Below, one piece after another: positions 41,324 to 50,063 of a DNA stretch of 64,000 nt. Position 1 is the first letter of the stretch. Every line of letters starts with the position of its first letter. The notes under the pieces were generated by a model, which saw only the letters and a program-made list of their open reading frames with translations, was not told where the DNA came from and did no database searches. Origin of the DNA: Pseudomonas putida (GTDB lineage Bacteria; Pseudomonadota; Gammaproteobacteria; Pseudomonadales; Pseudomonadaceae). Both the position numbers and the translations under genes were made by a program. The DNA lies in NCBI RefSeq assembly GCF_009883635.2, contig NZ_CP026115.2, forward strand, positions 6,076,001 through 6,140,000, read 5' to 3'.

Positions 41324-42415
41324 ATGAATCTGGTTTTCGGATCACCCGGCCGCTACGTGCAAGGCCCCGATGTACTCGACGAGGCAGGCCAGTACCTGGC
41401 CCACTGCGGCCGCCGCGCCGTAGTAGTCATCGACAGCTTCGTGATCGGCTTGGTCAAAGAGCGCCTGGACGCCACCTGTGCCCGCGCCGATGTGCAATTG
41501 CACTACATCACTTTCGATGGCGAGATCACCGCCCAGGGCATCGCCGCCCTGCGCCAGTCCGCCGCGCGCTTTACCTTTGACATGGTGGTAGCGGTGGGTG
41601 GCGGCAAGTCCATCGATGCCGGCAAGGCCCTGGCCCACTCCAGCGGCGCCGCGCTGGTGAGCATGCCCACCGTCGCCTCCAATGACGCCCCCACGTCGAA
41701 GAACTACGTGGTCTACGACGAGCACCATCAGCTCAGCGAAGTCGGCCACCTGCTCAGCAGCCCGCGCTACGTGCTGGTCGACACACGCCTGATTGCCCAG
41801 GCCCCCCGCCCCTTCCTGCTGGCCGGCATCGCCGATGCCCTGACCAAGAAGTTCGAAGCTGAGCAGTGCCTCAAGGCCGACGGTGTCAACATGTTCGGCG
41901 CCCGCCCCTCGCTGGCCGGCGTGACCCTGGCTCGGGAATGCTATGCCGTGCTGCGCGAGCATGCCGAGGAAGGCTTGGCGCTGGCCGGCAGCGGCCAGGT
42001 GAACGCCGCCTTCGAGCGCCTGATCGAAGCCGTGCTGCTGATGAGCGGCCTGGGCTTCGAGAGCGGCGGGCTGTCCATCGCCCACGCCATGACCCGTGGT
42101 TTGTCCAAGGTGCCAGGCGCCCGCGACCAGGTTCACGGCTGGCAAGTCGCCTATGGCCTGCTGGTGCAGCTGGTGCTGGAAGACCGCGAGGCAGCGTTCA
42201 TGGCCGAGTTGCTGGCCTTCTACCGGCGCATCGGCCTGCCCTGCAACCTGGCCGAGCTAGGCGTCAACGCGCCCGACCAGGCCACCTTGCAGCAGGTCGC
42301 CGAGCCGACCCTGCAAGCCCCCCATGCGCGCAACTTCCTGCGAGCCAACGGCCAGCCCCTGCAGTGCGATGACCTGATCGAGGCCATGCGCGCGCTGGAA
42401 TCACTGACCCGCTGA
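41324..42415 (+). CDS. Glycerol-dehydrogenase-like iron/zinc-containing oxidoreductase (GldA family)
   Basis: 363 residues. NAD loop FDMVVAVGGGKSIDAGKALA, MPTVASNDAPTSKNYVVYDE, and metal ligands in GIADALTKKFEAEQC (Asp), SIAHAMTRGLSKVP (His) and DQVHGWQVAYGLLVQL (His) match GldA, which interconverts glycerol and dihydroxyacetone. The start MNLVFGSPGRYVQGPDVLDE is typical as well. Full length (family about 365). Within an operon holding a transketolase, it could produce or consume a small ketose. Confidence 0.93.
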   Translation: MNLVFGSPGRYVQGPDVLDEAGQYLAHCGRRAVVVIDSFVIGLVKERLDATCARADVQLHYITFDGEITAQGIAALRQSAARFTFDMVVAVGGGKSIDAGKALAHSSGAALVSMPTVASNDAPTSKNYVVYDEHHQLSEVGHLLSSPRYVLVDTRLIAQAPRPFLLAGIADALTKKFEAEQCLKADGVNMFGARPSLAGVTLARECYAVLREHAEEGLALAGSGQVNAAFERLIEAVLLMSGLGFESGGLSIAHAMTRGLSKVPGARDQVHGWQVAYGLLVQLVLEDREAAFMAELLAFYRRIGLPCNLAELGVNAPDQATLQQVAEPTLQAPHARNFLRANGQPLQCDDLIEAMRALESLTR

Positions 42416-42463
42416 ATACCCCTGGCAACACCCACCCTGCGATGCCTGCATTTGGAGGTAGAG

Positions 42464-43351
42464 ATGGCTACACCCCGTAAAACCCTCGAGGCTTGGAAAG
42501 CCAGCGACTTCGTGCCCAGCGCCGAGACCGTCGCCCACCTGCGCGAACGGGCGAAATTCGTCCGGCTGGAAACCATCCGCCTGATCGAGATCGCCAAGAC
42601 CGGCCACTACACCTCGGTGTTTTCTGCCGCCGAGCTGTTCTCGGCGTTGTACTACGACGTCATGAGCCTGCGCCCGGAAGACCCCAAGTGGCCTGAGCGC
42701 GACCGCTTCCTGATGGGCAAGGGGCACGCCGCCGTTGGCCAGTTCCCGATCCTGGCCGACCTTGGCATGTTCCCCAAGGACTGGCTGGACGACTACACCC
42801 GCCTGGGTAGCCCACTGGGCGACCACCCCGACATGCGCAAGGTGCCGGGCATCGATTTCTCGTCCGGCTCCATCGGCCACGCCCTGTCTGGCGGCCTGGG
42901 CATGTGCCTGGCGCAGCGCTTCACCGGCCACAGCTACGACGTGTTCGTCATGCTCGGTGATGGCGAGATGCAGGAAGGCCAGGTCTGGGAAGCCGCCATG
43001 AGCGCCGCCCACCACAAGGCCAGCCGCCTGATCGCCATCGTCGACCGCAACGGCTTTCAGCTCGACGGTCAGGTCGATGACGTGATCGGCATCGAACCGC
43101 TGGATGAAAAATGGCGTGCCTTCGGCTGGGAGGTCCATGTGATCGACGGCCACGACATCCGCGAGGTGACCACCACTCTGCGCCGCATCAAGGCCGACGA
43201 AAACCGCGACAAGCCGGTGTGCATCATCGCCAAGACCGTCAAGGGCAAGGGCGTTTCCTACATGGAGACCGAGCCGGGCTGGCACCTGGGCTACCTGGAC
43301 CCGGAAGACGCGCAACGCGCCATCGCTGAAATCGAAGCCAAGGAGATCTGA
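42464..43351 (+). CDS. Transketolase, N-terminal subunit (split enzyme)
   Basis: 295 residues covering the thiamin-diphosphate-binding half: FLMGKGHAAVGQFPILADLG, GSIGHALSGGLGMCLAQRFT, and the ThDP motif LGDGEMQEGQVWEAAMSAAH ... DRNGFQLDGQVDD. ATG 42464 is fixed by GGAGG seven bases upstream. Two-base gap to the C-terminal subunit gene. Split transketolases are known in sugar catabolic operons, for example for apulose-4-phosphate. Here no kinase is present, so the natural ketose donor may be unphosphorylated; that is inference. Confidence 0.94.
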   Translation: MATPRKTLEAWKASDFVPSAETVAHLRERAKFVRLETIRLIEIAKTGHYTSVFSAAELFSALYYDVMSLRPEDPKWPERDRFLMGKGHAAVGQFPILADLGMFPKDWLDDYTRLGSPLGDHPDMRKVPGIDFSSGSIGHALSGGLGMCLAQRFTGHSYDVFVMLGDGEMQEGQVWEAAMSAAHHKASRLIAIVDRNGFQLDGQVDDVIGIEPLDEKWRAFGWEVHVIDGHDIREVTTTLRRIKADENRDKPVCIIAKTVKGKGVSYMETEPGWHLGYLDPEDAQRAIAEIEAKEI

Positions 43352-43353
43352 CC

Positions 43354-44334
43354 ATGAACGCCCCGCTGTCCCCCAACTCCTGGCAATACCGTGGCCTGAA
43401 TGCCATGAACCCTGGGCTGTCGTACCTTTCCGATGGGCTGATCGAGCTGACCCGCGAAGGCTACCCGGTCATGGCTGGCTCCGCCGACCTGCAGTACTCC
43501 AACGGCCTGAACAAATTCGCCACGGCGTTCCCCGACCGCTACATCCAGTTCGGTATCTCCGAGCAGAACATGGTCACCGCCGCCGCCGGCCTGGCCACTT
43601 GCGGGGTGATGCCGTTCGTGGCCACCTTCGCCTCGTTCCTGGGCCTGCTGTGCTGCGAACAGATCCGTATGGACGTGGCCTACTCGGCCCAGCCAGTGCG
43701 CCTGATCGGCCACCACACCGGCATCTCGCTGGGCTTCTATGGCACCTCGCACCACGCCACCGAAGACATCGCCACCATGCGTTCGATCGCCGACCTGGCG
43801 GTGGTCTCGCCGTCCGACGGCCCGCAACTGGTGGCGGCCATCAAGGCCTCGGCCACCTATGACAAGCCGGTGTACTTCCGCATTGGTCGCGGCCGCGACC
43901 CGATCATCTACGAACGCGGCACCACCTTCGAGTTCGGCAAGGCCACCGAGCACTGCCAGGGTGAAGAGCTGACCATCATCGCCTGTGGTATCACCGTGCA
44001 CCCGGCGCTGGAAGCGGCACGCAAGCTCAATGCCGAGGGCCGTTCGGTGGGCGTGATCGACATGGCCTCGATCAAGCCGATCGATCGTGAAGCGATTCTG
44101 ACCGCTGCGGCGCGCAGCCAACGGATGATGACGGTGGAAGAGCACAACGTGCTCGGCGGGCTGGGCGCGGCAGTGGCCGAGGTACTGGCCGACGAAGGCG
44201 TCGGGGTGAAGCTCAAGCGCCATGGCATTTACGACGAGTACAGCCTGATCGCTCCGCCCACCCACCTGTACCAGCACTACAAGCTCGATGCCGCCGGTAT
44301 CGAAGAAGTCGCCCGCGCGCACATGGCGAGCTGA
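43354..44334 (+). CDS. Transketolase, C-terminal subunit (split enzyme)
   Basis: 326 residues with the pyrimidine-binding and C-terminal domains: GSADLQYSNGLNKFATAFPD, QFGISEQNMVTAAAGLATCG (catalytic Glu activating ThDP), MDVAYSAQPVRLIGHHTGIS, and the last domain EELTIIACGITVHPALEAAR. Forms a heterotetramer with the N-terminal subunit in the cytoplasm. Directly coupled to it (two-base gap) and followed by the transporter gene at 65 bases. Confidence 0.94.
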   Translation: MNAPLSPNSWQYRGLNAMNPGLSYLSDGLIELTREGYPVMAGSADLQYSNGLNKFATAFPDRYIQFGISEQNMVTAAAGLATCGVMPFVATFASFLGLLCCEQIRMDVAYSAQPVRLIGHHTGISLGFYGTSHHATEDIATMRSIADLAVVSPSDGPQLVAAIKASATYDKPVYFRIGRGRDPIIYERGTTFEFGKATEHCQGEELTIIACGITVHPALEAARKLNAEGRSVGVIDMASIKPIDREAILTAAARSQRMMTVEEHNVLGGLGAAVAEVLADEGVGVKLKRHGIYDEYSLIAPPTHLYQHYKLDAAGIEEVARAHMAS

Positions 44335-44399
44335 CCCGTTACGCCGTACGGGCAGTGCCAACTCCGGCGCTGCCCGCCCCTTCCGCTCGGAGCCTAACA

Positions 44400-45710
44400 A
44401 TGAACAATATGACCGAGACCCTGCCCGCCAGCGCGGCACAAGCCGCCCCCAGCGCAGTCAACCTGCGCCGCAAATCGCTGCTCGCCACCGGCGTCGGCAA
44501 CCTGCTGGAGTGGTTCGACTGGACCCTCTACACCGTCGCCTCCGTCTATATCGCCGCCGCCCTGTTCGATAAGAGCAACCCGACCTCGGCACTGCTCGCC
44601 ACCCTTGCCGTGTTTGCTGCCGGTTTTCTGTTGCGGCCGTTGGGCGGTATCGTGTTCGGCATCCTGGCCGACCGCCTGGGGCGGCGTACCGTGCTGCTCA
44701 GCACCATGCTGCTGATGGCCGGCGCCAGCCTGCTGATCGCGTTCATTCCTGCCTATGAATCGGTCGGCAGCTGGGCTTCCGCGTTGCTACTCTGTGCGCG
44801 GTTGATCCAGGGTTTCGCCCATGGTGGCGAGACCACCACGTCCTATGCCTACATCGCCGAAATCGCCCCCCCGAAACGCCGAGGCTTGTGGTCGAGCTCG
44901 GTGTTCTTCGCGGTAGGCAGCGGCTCGCTTCTGGCGACCTTCTACATGGCCCTGCTGACCTCGATGCTGAGCACCGAGCAGATGCAGGACTGGGGCTGGC
45001 GCATCCCCTTCGCCACCGGCGGCCTGCTGGCGGTGGTTGCCCTGTGGCTACGGCGCAGCATGATGGAAAGCGACCATAGCCCGAGTACCAGTAGCGCAAC
45101 GCAGCACACTACTTGTTGGAGCCGCGGCCAGGTGTTGCAACACGGTGTACGGTTGTTCCTGTATGAAGCGGGCGCCACCCTGACCTACTACACCTGGGTC
45201 ACCTCGGCGTCGATCTATGCCCTGAGCGTGAAAGGCATGGACCCGCATAACGCATTCATGATGAGCTGCATCGCCCAGGTTATCTACCTGGCCTTCCTGC
45301 CGGTCTGCGGCTGGATCTCGGACCAGGTCGGGCGCAAGGTCTGTGCACTGATTTCGCTGCTGGGTATCGCGGCGACCCTGTTCCCGCTGTGGGGCATGAT
45401 CTCCAGCGAGCCCTGGACCCTGATGGTGGCGCAGACTGCTGGCCTGATGCTGGTGGCCTTCATCACCGGATGCAAGCCTGCATCGATTTCCGAGCAAGTC
45501 CCTACCCGCTACCGCACGCGGATGTTCGGTGTGTGCATTTCGTTAGGTGTAGCGGTGTTCGGGGGTACCGCATCGTACGTAACGACCTGGCTCTATTCGG
45601 AGCAGATCGGCTGGGTGTTCAACGTCTACCTGATCGTGGTGGCGCTGGTTGCCAGTGGCGTGGTGTTGATGTGGAAGAACAACCACGGCATTCCGATCGA
45701 CCAGGTTTGA
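44400..45710 (+). CDS. MFS transporter, metabolite:H+ symporter (MHS) family
   Basis: 436 residues, 12 membrane segments. The opening LATGVGNLLEWFDWTLYTVA and FAAGFLLRPLGGIVFGILAD, RLGRRTVLLSTMLLMAGAS are signatures of the MHS family (KgtP, ProP, ShiA, PcaT), proton symporters for organic acids, shikimate or betaines. Last gene of the GntR-controlled operon and presumably the importer of its substrate. A short, degraded copy of its 3' region is found at 54095-54142. Confidence 0.94.
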   Translation: MNNMTETLPASAAQAAPSAVNLRRKSLLATGVGNLLEWFDWTLYTVASVYIAAALFDKSNPTSALLATLAVFAAGFLLRPLGGIVFGILADRLGRRTVLLSTMLLMAGASLLIAFIPAYESVGSWASALLLCARLIQGFAHGGETTTSYAYIAEIAPPKRRGLWSSSVFFAVGSGSLLATFYMALLTSMLSTEQMQDWGWRIPFATGGLLAVVALWLRRSMMESDHSPSTSSATQHTTCWSRGQVLQHGVRLFLYEAGATLTYYTWVTSASIYALSVKGMDPHNAFMMSCIAQVIYLAFLPVCGWISDQVGRKVCALISLLGIAATLFPLWGMISSEPWTLMVAQTAGLMLVAFITGCKPASISEQVPTRYRTRMFGVCISLGVAVFGGTASYVTTWLYSEQIGWVFNVYLIVVALVASGVVLMWKNNHGIPIDQV

Positions 45711-45748
45711 GTCGGTAACGCGGGAGCTGCCACGCAGCCCCCATTACC

Positions 45749-45815
45749 CTTACCCGCCCAACGCACTGACCAGCGCCGCCTGATTCTGCCACTGGGCAGT
45801 GCGTACCGTGGCCAG
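45749..45815 (-). repeat. 67-bp remnant of an outer-membrane efflux gene end
   Basis: Matches 54168-54234 at 64 of 67 positions in the same orientation. There it is the end of the OprM-type gene (product TAQWQNQAALVSALGG and stop); here only the last 20 or so codons survive, 38 bases after the MFS stop. The sequence then departs at 45816 into unrelated DNA leading to the ABC ATPase gene. It shows that an efflux gene once followed the MFS gene tail to tail. Confidence 0.9.
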
Positions 45816-45867
45816 AATAATTGGCCTTACCGCGCTCTGCAGAGACAGATAGATAGTGATCGCCGCC

Positions 45868-46596
45868 TTACCCGACACTGCCGATGAAGTTGGCCAACTC
45901 CGTCGTCCTCGGTGCATCGAACAGAGTCTTCGGGTCGCCGACTTCATGCACCTTGCCCTGGTGCATGAACACCAGCTTGTCGCCCACCTCCCGGGCAAAG
46001 CGCATTTCGTGGGTGACCATCACCAACGTCATGCCCTCCTTCGCCAGCCCGCGCACCACGCTAAGCACTTCACTCACCAGCTCCGGGTCGAGGGCCGAAG
46101 TAATCTCGTCGCACAGCAGCACCTTGGGTGACATCGCCAGCGCCCGGGCAATGGCCACGCGCTGTTGCTGGCCGCCGGACAGTTGGTCCGGGTAGGCATC
46201 GAACTTTGCTTCCAGCCCTACCCGCTCCAGCATCTTGCGCGCCAGTTGCCGGGCCTCGGCCTTGGGCGTCTTCTTCACCAGTTGCGGCGCCAACATCACG
46301 TTCTCACCCACGCTCAGGTGCGGGAACAGGTTGAACTGCTGGAAGATCATCCCGACTTTCTGGCGCAAGGTACGCAGGTCGGCGCGAGCCGCATCCAGGT
46401 ACTCGCCATCGACTTCGATCACCCCGTCATTGATCGACTCCAGCCCATTCAATGTGCGCAGCAGGGTGCTCTTGCCCGAGCCGCTGCGGCCGATGATCGC
46501 CACCACCTCGCCCTCCTCGATGCGCAGGTCGACCCCCTTGAGCACATGGTTGTCCCCGTAGTACTTGTGCAACGCAGAAACGCTAACCAGCGACAT
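45868..46596 (-). CDS. Amino-acid ABC transporter ATP-binding protein
   Basis: 242 residues with Walker A GRSGSGKST, Q-loop IFQQFNLFPHLSV, signature LSGGQQQRVAIARALAM, Walker B VLLCDEITSALDPE and switch His VMVTHEM. The compact length and QQFNLFPHLSVGENVMLAP match polar amino-acid importers (GlnQ/HisP type). The ATG at 46596 overlaps the preceding permease gene by 14 bases. Last gene of the four-gene transporter operon. Confidence 0.95.
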   Translation of the reverse strand: MSLVSVSALHKYYGDNHVLKGVDLRIEEGEVVAIIGRSGSGKSTLLRTLNGLESINDGVIEVDGEYLDAARADLRTLRQKVGMIFQQFNLFPHLSVGENVMLAPQLVKKTPKAEARQLARKMLERVGLEAKFDAYPDQLSGGQQQRVAIARALAMSPKVLLCDEITSALDPELVSEVLSVVRGLAKEGMTLVMVTHEMRFAREVGDKLVFMHQGKVHEVGDPKTLFDAPRTTELANFIGSVG

Positions 46597-47230
46597 GCAG
46601 CCTCCTCTCCAGGTGGCGGGCACCCAGCGACAGTGGAAAACACAGAATGAAATAGCCCAGCGACACCAGGCCGTAGATCAGGAAAGGTTCGAAGGTGGCG
46701 TTGGCCAGCATGCCGCCGGTCTTGGTCAGTTCGGTGAACCCGATGATCGAAGTGACGGCCGTGCCCTTCACCACCTGCACCGAAAAGCCCACGGTCGGCG
46801 CCACGGCCAGGTGCAATGCCTGGGGCAGCACCACATGGCGCAGCTGCTCGCCACGGCTGAGCGCCAAGCTGGCGCTGGCCTCCCACTGCCCGTGCGGGAT
46901 CGACTCCACGCAGCCCCGCCAGATTTCGGCGAGAAACGCACTGGTGAACAGCGTCAAAGCCACTGCCGCCGCCGCCCAGGCCGACACATCGATGCCGAAC
47001 AGGGCGATGCCGAAAAACACCATGAACAGCTGCATCAGCAGCGGTGTGCCTTGGAACAGCTCGATATAGCCACGGGCCGCCAGCCGCAAAGGAGCGCTGT
47101 CGCTGATCCGCGCCAGCAGCATCAACAAACCCATGGCGCCGCCGCAGACGAACGCCACCAGCGACAGTAGCAAGGTCCATTGCAACCCGGTCAGCAGGTT
47201 GCGCACGATATCCCAGAAGGTGAAATCCAT
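46583..47230 (-). CDS. Amino-acid ABC transporter permease 2
   Basis: 215 residues with about five membrane segments (LLLSLVAFVCGGAMGLLMLL at the start) and the permease EAA loop AEIWRGCVESIPHGQWEASA. HisM/GlnP type. Its start codon shares one base with the stop of the other permease gene, so the two are coupled. Together they form the heterodimeric channel of the importer. Confidence 0.93.
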   Translation of the reverse strand: MDFTFWDIVRNLLTGLQWTLLLSLVAFVCGGAMGLLMLLARISDSAPLRLAARGYIELFQGTPLLMQLFMVFFGIALFGIDVSAWAAAAVALTLFTSAFLAEIWRGCVESIPHGQWEASASLALSRGEQLRHVVLPQALHLAVAPTVGFSVQVVKGTAVTSIIGFTELTKTGGMLANATFEPFLIYGLVSLGYFILCFPLSLGARHLERRLHVAG

Positions 47231-47895
47231 CAGCGTCTCCTCACGATCACGCGCCGGCCGAACAAATTCAGCACCTGCCGCACACCGATGGCCATGGCCA
47301 AGTACAGCAAGGTGGTGAACAGGTAGGTTTCGAACGCCCGGAAGTTACGCGACTGGATGAAGTTGGCCGCGAACGAAAGCTCTTCGGTGGCGATCTGCGA
47401 ACACACCGCCGACCCCAGCATGACGATGACGATCTGGCTCGACAGCGCCGGCCACACCTTGGCCAACGCCGGGCGCATGATCACATGGCGGAACGTCTCG
47501 ACGCGCGTCATCGCCAGCGCCGAGGCGGCTTCCAGCTGCCCGCGCGGGATGGCCTGGATGCCGGCGCGGATGATCTCGGTGGAATAGGCGCCCAGGTTGA
47601 TCACCATGGCTAGCACCGCCGCCTGCCATTCAGTCATGCGCACGCCGAGGGCCGGCAAGCCGAAGAAGATGAAAAACAGCTGGACGATGAAGGGCGTGTT
47701 GCGGATCAGCTCCACATACACCGCGAACAGCCAGTTGAACGGCCGTAACTGCCAGGCCCGCACCACCGCACCGACGATGCCCAGGGCAACGCCGGCGAGG
47801 GTGCCGATCACGGTCAGTTCGAGGGTGAACAGCGCGCCCTTGAGCAGCAGGTCGCCCTGCTGCAGGGCGGCAGCGAAATCGAATTGATAGGCCAT
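47230..47895 (-). CDS. Amino-acid ABC transporter permease 1
   Basis: 221 residues; segments LFTLELTVIGTLAGVALGIV and FIVQLFFIFFGLPALGV; the EAA loop is STEIIRAGIQAIPRGQLEAA. HisQ/GlnP type partner of the other permease. Nine bases after the binding-protein gene. Confidence 0.93.
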   Translation of the reverse strand: MAYQFDFAAALQQGDLLLKGALFTLELTVIGTLAGVALGIVGAVVRAWQLRPFNWLFAVYVELIRNTPFIVQLFFIFFGLPALGVRMTEWQAAVLAMVINLGAYSTEIIRAGIQAIPRGQLEAASALAMTRVETFRHVIMRPALAKVWPALSSQIVIVMLGSAVCSQIATEELSFAANFIQSRNFRAFETYLFTTLLYLAMAIGVRQVLNLFGRRVIVRRR

Positions 47896-47904
47896 CGTTC
47901 AGGG

Positions 47905-48693
47905 TCACTCGAAATCGGCGGGCAGCGGTTGCTTGAGCCACTTCTCGGCGTTGCGCCCAAGGCTGCCGTCGGCCTTGGCCTGCACCAGGATTTCATCGAC
48001 CTTGGCGCGCAGCGCCGGCTGCTCCTTGGCCATGCCCACATACACAGGGGAGTCCTTGAGCTTGAGCTTGAGCACCGGCACCTTGGCCGGATTTTTCGCC
48101 GCGATGGCCGACATCACCACACTGCCGCTGGCGATCAGGTCCACCTGCCCGGACAGGTAGGCGGCGATGGTCGAGTTGTTGTCTTCGAAGCGCTTGATGG
48201 TCGCGCCTTGCGGGGCCACCGCGCTCAGCTCCATGTCTTCGATGGCGCCACGGGTGACGCTGATGGTCTTGCCGTTGAGGGCGTCCAGGGTGTCGATGCT
48301 ACTGGCTTCAGGGCCGAAAACACCCAGGTAGAACGGCGCGTAGGGTTTGGAGAAGTCCACCACCTTTTCGCGCTCGGGGTTCTTGCCCAGGCTGGAGATC
48401 ACCAAATCGACCTTGCCGGTGGTAAGGAACGGGATGCGGTTGGTGCTGTTGACCGGGGTCAGCGCCAGTTTCACCCCCAGTTTGTCAGCCAACAGCTGCG
48501 CGGTGTCGATGTCCAGGCCGCGCGGCTTGAGGTCGGGGCCGACTGAACCGAATGGTGGGAAGTCCTGGGGCACGGCGACCTTCAGCACGCCGCGCTGGCT
48601 GATGTCGCTGAGGGTGTCGGCGTGGGCGACTGATTGCATCAGGGCACTGCCACACAGCAGTGTGGCCAGCAGGCATTTGCGCAGGTTGTTCAT
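47905..48693 (-). CDS. Periplasmic amino-acid-binding protein of ABC transporter
   Basis: 262 residues with a signal peptide (NNLRKCLLATLLCGSALMQS, cleavage after AHA). SBP family 3 features: GVLKVAVPQDFPPFGSVGPD, KPRGLDIDTAQLLADKLGVK, GKVDLVISSLGKNPEREKVV, and DFSKPYAPFYLGVFG. The Arg in PERE, which in this family binds the ligand carboxylate, is present. The ligand is probably a polar amino acid or related compound. First gene of the operon; divergent from the GntR regulator. Confidence 0.94.
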   Translation of the reverse strand: MNNLRKCLLATLLCGSALMQSVAHADTLSDISQRGVLKVAVPQDFPPFGSVGPDLKPRGLDIDTAQLLADKLGVKLALTPVNSTNRIPFLTTGKVDLVISSLGKNPEREKVVDFSKPYAPFYLGVFGPEASSIDTLDALNGKTISVTRGAIEDMELSAVAPQGATIKRFEDNNSTIAAYLSGQVDLIASGSVVMSAIAAKNPAKVPVLKLKLKDSPVYVGMAKEQPALRAKVDEILVQAKADGSLGRNAEKWLKQPLPADFE

Positions 48694-48966
48694 GGTCAAG
48701 ACCTCAGGTGGCGATGGGCTGGTGTTTGCTGAACCCTTGCAGCCGACGTGCCAGAATGCCCGAAAATCCGGGCAATTCAGCTGCAGGCCTTGTGCCTGGT
48801 GGTATTACTGGTCTGAACAGTTGGATGCCTTATGCCCGGCAACCCGAACAAAAATCCCCTTCAAATGGCAGCGTTCGAACCCTTGCACCAGCACAGGGCC
48901 AAACTTGCGTGCACCGTGAAGATCATCGTAAAACGACAGCTTCTTTGATTGAATGGGTCTGTACCG

Positions 48967-49671
48967 ATGCTCGATGCCCCCCTTCGCGGCGCCGTTCCCG
49001 AACTCGCTTTGCAGGCCATCCAACGCCTGATCGATGAGGGCGAATACCAGCCGGGCGACGCCCTGCCCGCGCAACGCGAACTGGCGCAGAACCTGGGGGT
49101 CAGCCGTGCGTCACTGCGGGAGGCGTTGTCGTCCTTGAGTGCCATGGGAGTGGTAAGCGTGCAGCCGGGCAAAGGGGTATTCGTCAAAGCTGCGCAAGCT
49201 GAACCGCCTGCGTCGGCGTCGGGGTTTGCCTGGCCGTTCGATGCCCAGGTATCCGCCGCCGATACCTTCCAGTTGCGTTATGTGCTCGAAGGCTTTGCCG
49301 CAGGCCAGGCTGCCAATGGCCTGACTACCGAGGCCCTCGATGCACTGGCGGAGAATGTCGAAGCCATGGGCATCGAGCTGAAGGCGCGCAACTTCGAAGC
49401 GGCGGCGCGCCTGGATTTCGAGTTTCATCGGCGCATTCTCGAGGCCAGTGGCAACCTGGCGATGCTGCAGATCGTCATGGCCAGCGAGGCCATTTATATA
49501 GAAAGCCAGAAGTTGCCATTCATTCGCCCGGAACGGGCCATGGAAACCTGGAAAGAACATAAGAAGATTCTCAACGCTCTGGCCAGGCATTCGGCGCCAG
49601 CGGCGCAGAAAGCGATGCAGGAACATATCCGTAGTGCCTCCTTGCGCACCGGGATCGTATTTTCCGTCTGA
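48967..49671 (+). CDS. GntR/FadR-family regulator with FCD domain
   Basis: 234 residues: GAVPELALQAIQRLIDEGEY, QPGDALPAQRELAQNLGVSR, ASLREALSSLSAMGVVSVQP form the winged helix; the FCD domain has its metal site in RLDFEFHRRILEASGN and HKKILNALARH. Divergent from the ABC transporter, so it is the likely local regulator. ATG 48967 is used; a TTG at 48949 is also in frame. A weak palindrome ACTG-N7-CAGT at 48807-48821 lies between the two genes. Confidence 0.92.
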   Translation: MLDAPLRGAVPELALQAIQRLIDEGEYQPGDALPAQRELAQNLGVSRASLREALSSLSAMGVVSVQPGKGVFVKAAQAEPPASASGFAWPFDAQVSAADTFQLRYVLEGFAAGQAANGLTTEALDALAENVEAMGIELKARNFEAAARLDFEFHRRILEASGNLAMLQIVMASEAIYIESQKLPFIRPERAMETWKEHKKILNALARHSAPAAQKAMQEHIRSASLRTGIVFSV

Positions 49672-50063
49672 GCGGCCGCCCTCCCCGTATTGGTTCAAAA
49701 CAACCAGCACCACCGTACCGCGCCCTGTTTTGGCGCGGGCGTACCTTGCTGGCCCACGCACGCGAACAATCGTCCCCAGCTCACCCAGGCCAAAACCGTC
49801 GCTTTATTGAATAAATAAAGCGTGTCCGTGATTGTTTTTAAAAATATTCAGCTGTTTCAGCGCTTATCCGAATTCCGGCACTTCCATTGCAAAGACTTTA
49901 ACTACCCGCGCAACGCATCGCCGGTCGACGCGCAGCAGGACGTAGTCAACGCACAATGAGGTGCCGATAAAAACCAGAACCCATCCCCGCTCGCAGGATC
50001 TCGCATCGTGAAGTAGCCAAGTTGCAGGAAAATGCCGTCGATCAGTGCGGCAAGGAGTGCGGT
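49672..50063. other. Intergenic promoter region of the Anbu cluster with palindrome
   Basis: 392 bases between the GntR gene and the ATP-grasp gene. It contains a perfect inverted repeat CGCTTTATT-N5-AATAAAGCG (49800-49808 with 49814-49822) in an otherwise A/T-rich part, 240 bases before the ATP-grasp start. It may be an operator or a terminator for the GntR gene. No gene is seen. Confidence 0.45.

Noticed and set aside
42464..44334. Assignment of the split transketolase to the apulose or sulfo-sugar pathway
   Set aside because: The kinase, isomerase and aldolase-type partners of those pathways are absent from the cluster.
48807..48821. ACTG-N7-CAGT as operator of the FadR-type regulator
   Set aside because: Only four-base arms and a single copy; not distinguishable from chance without further sites.
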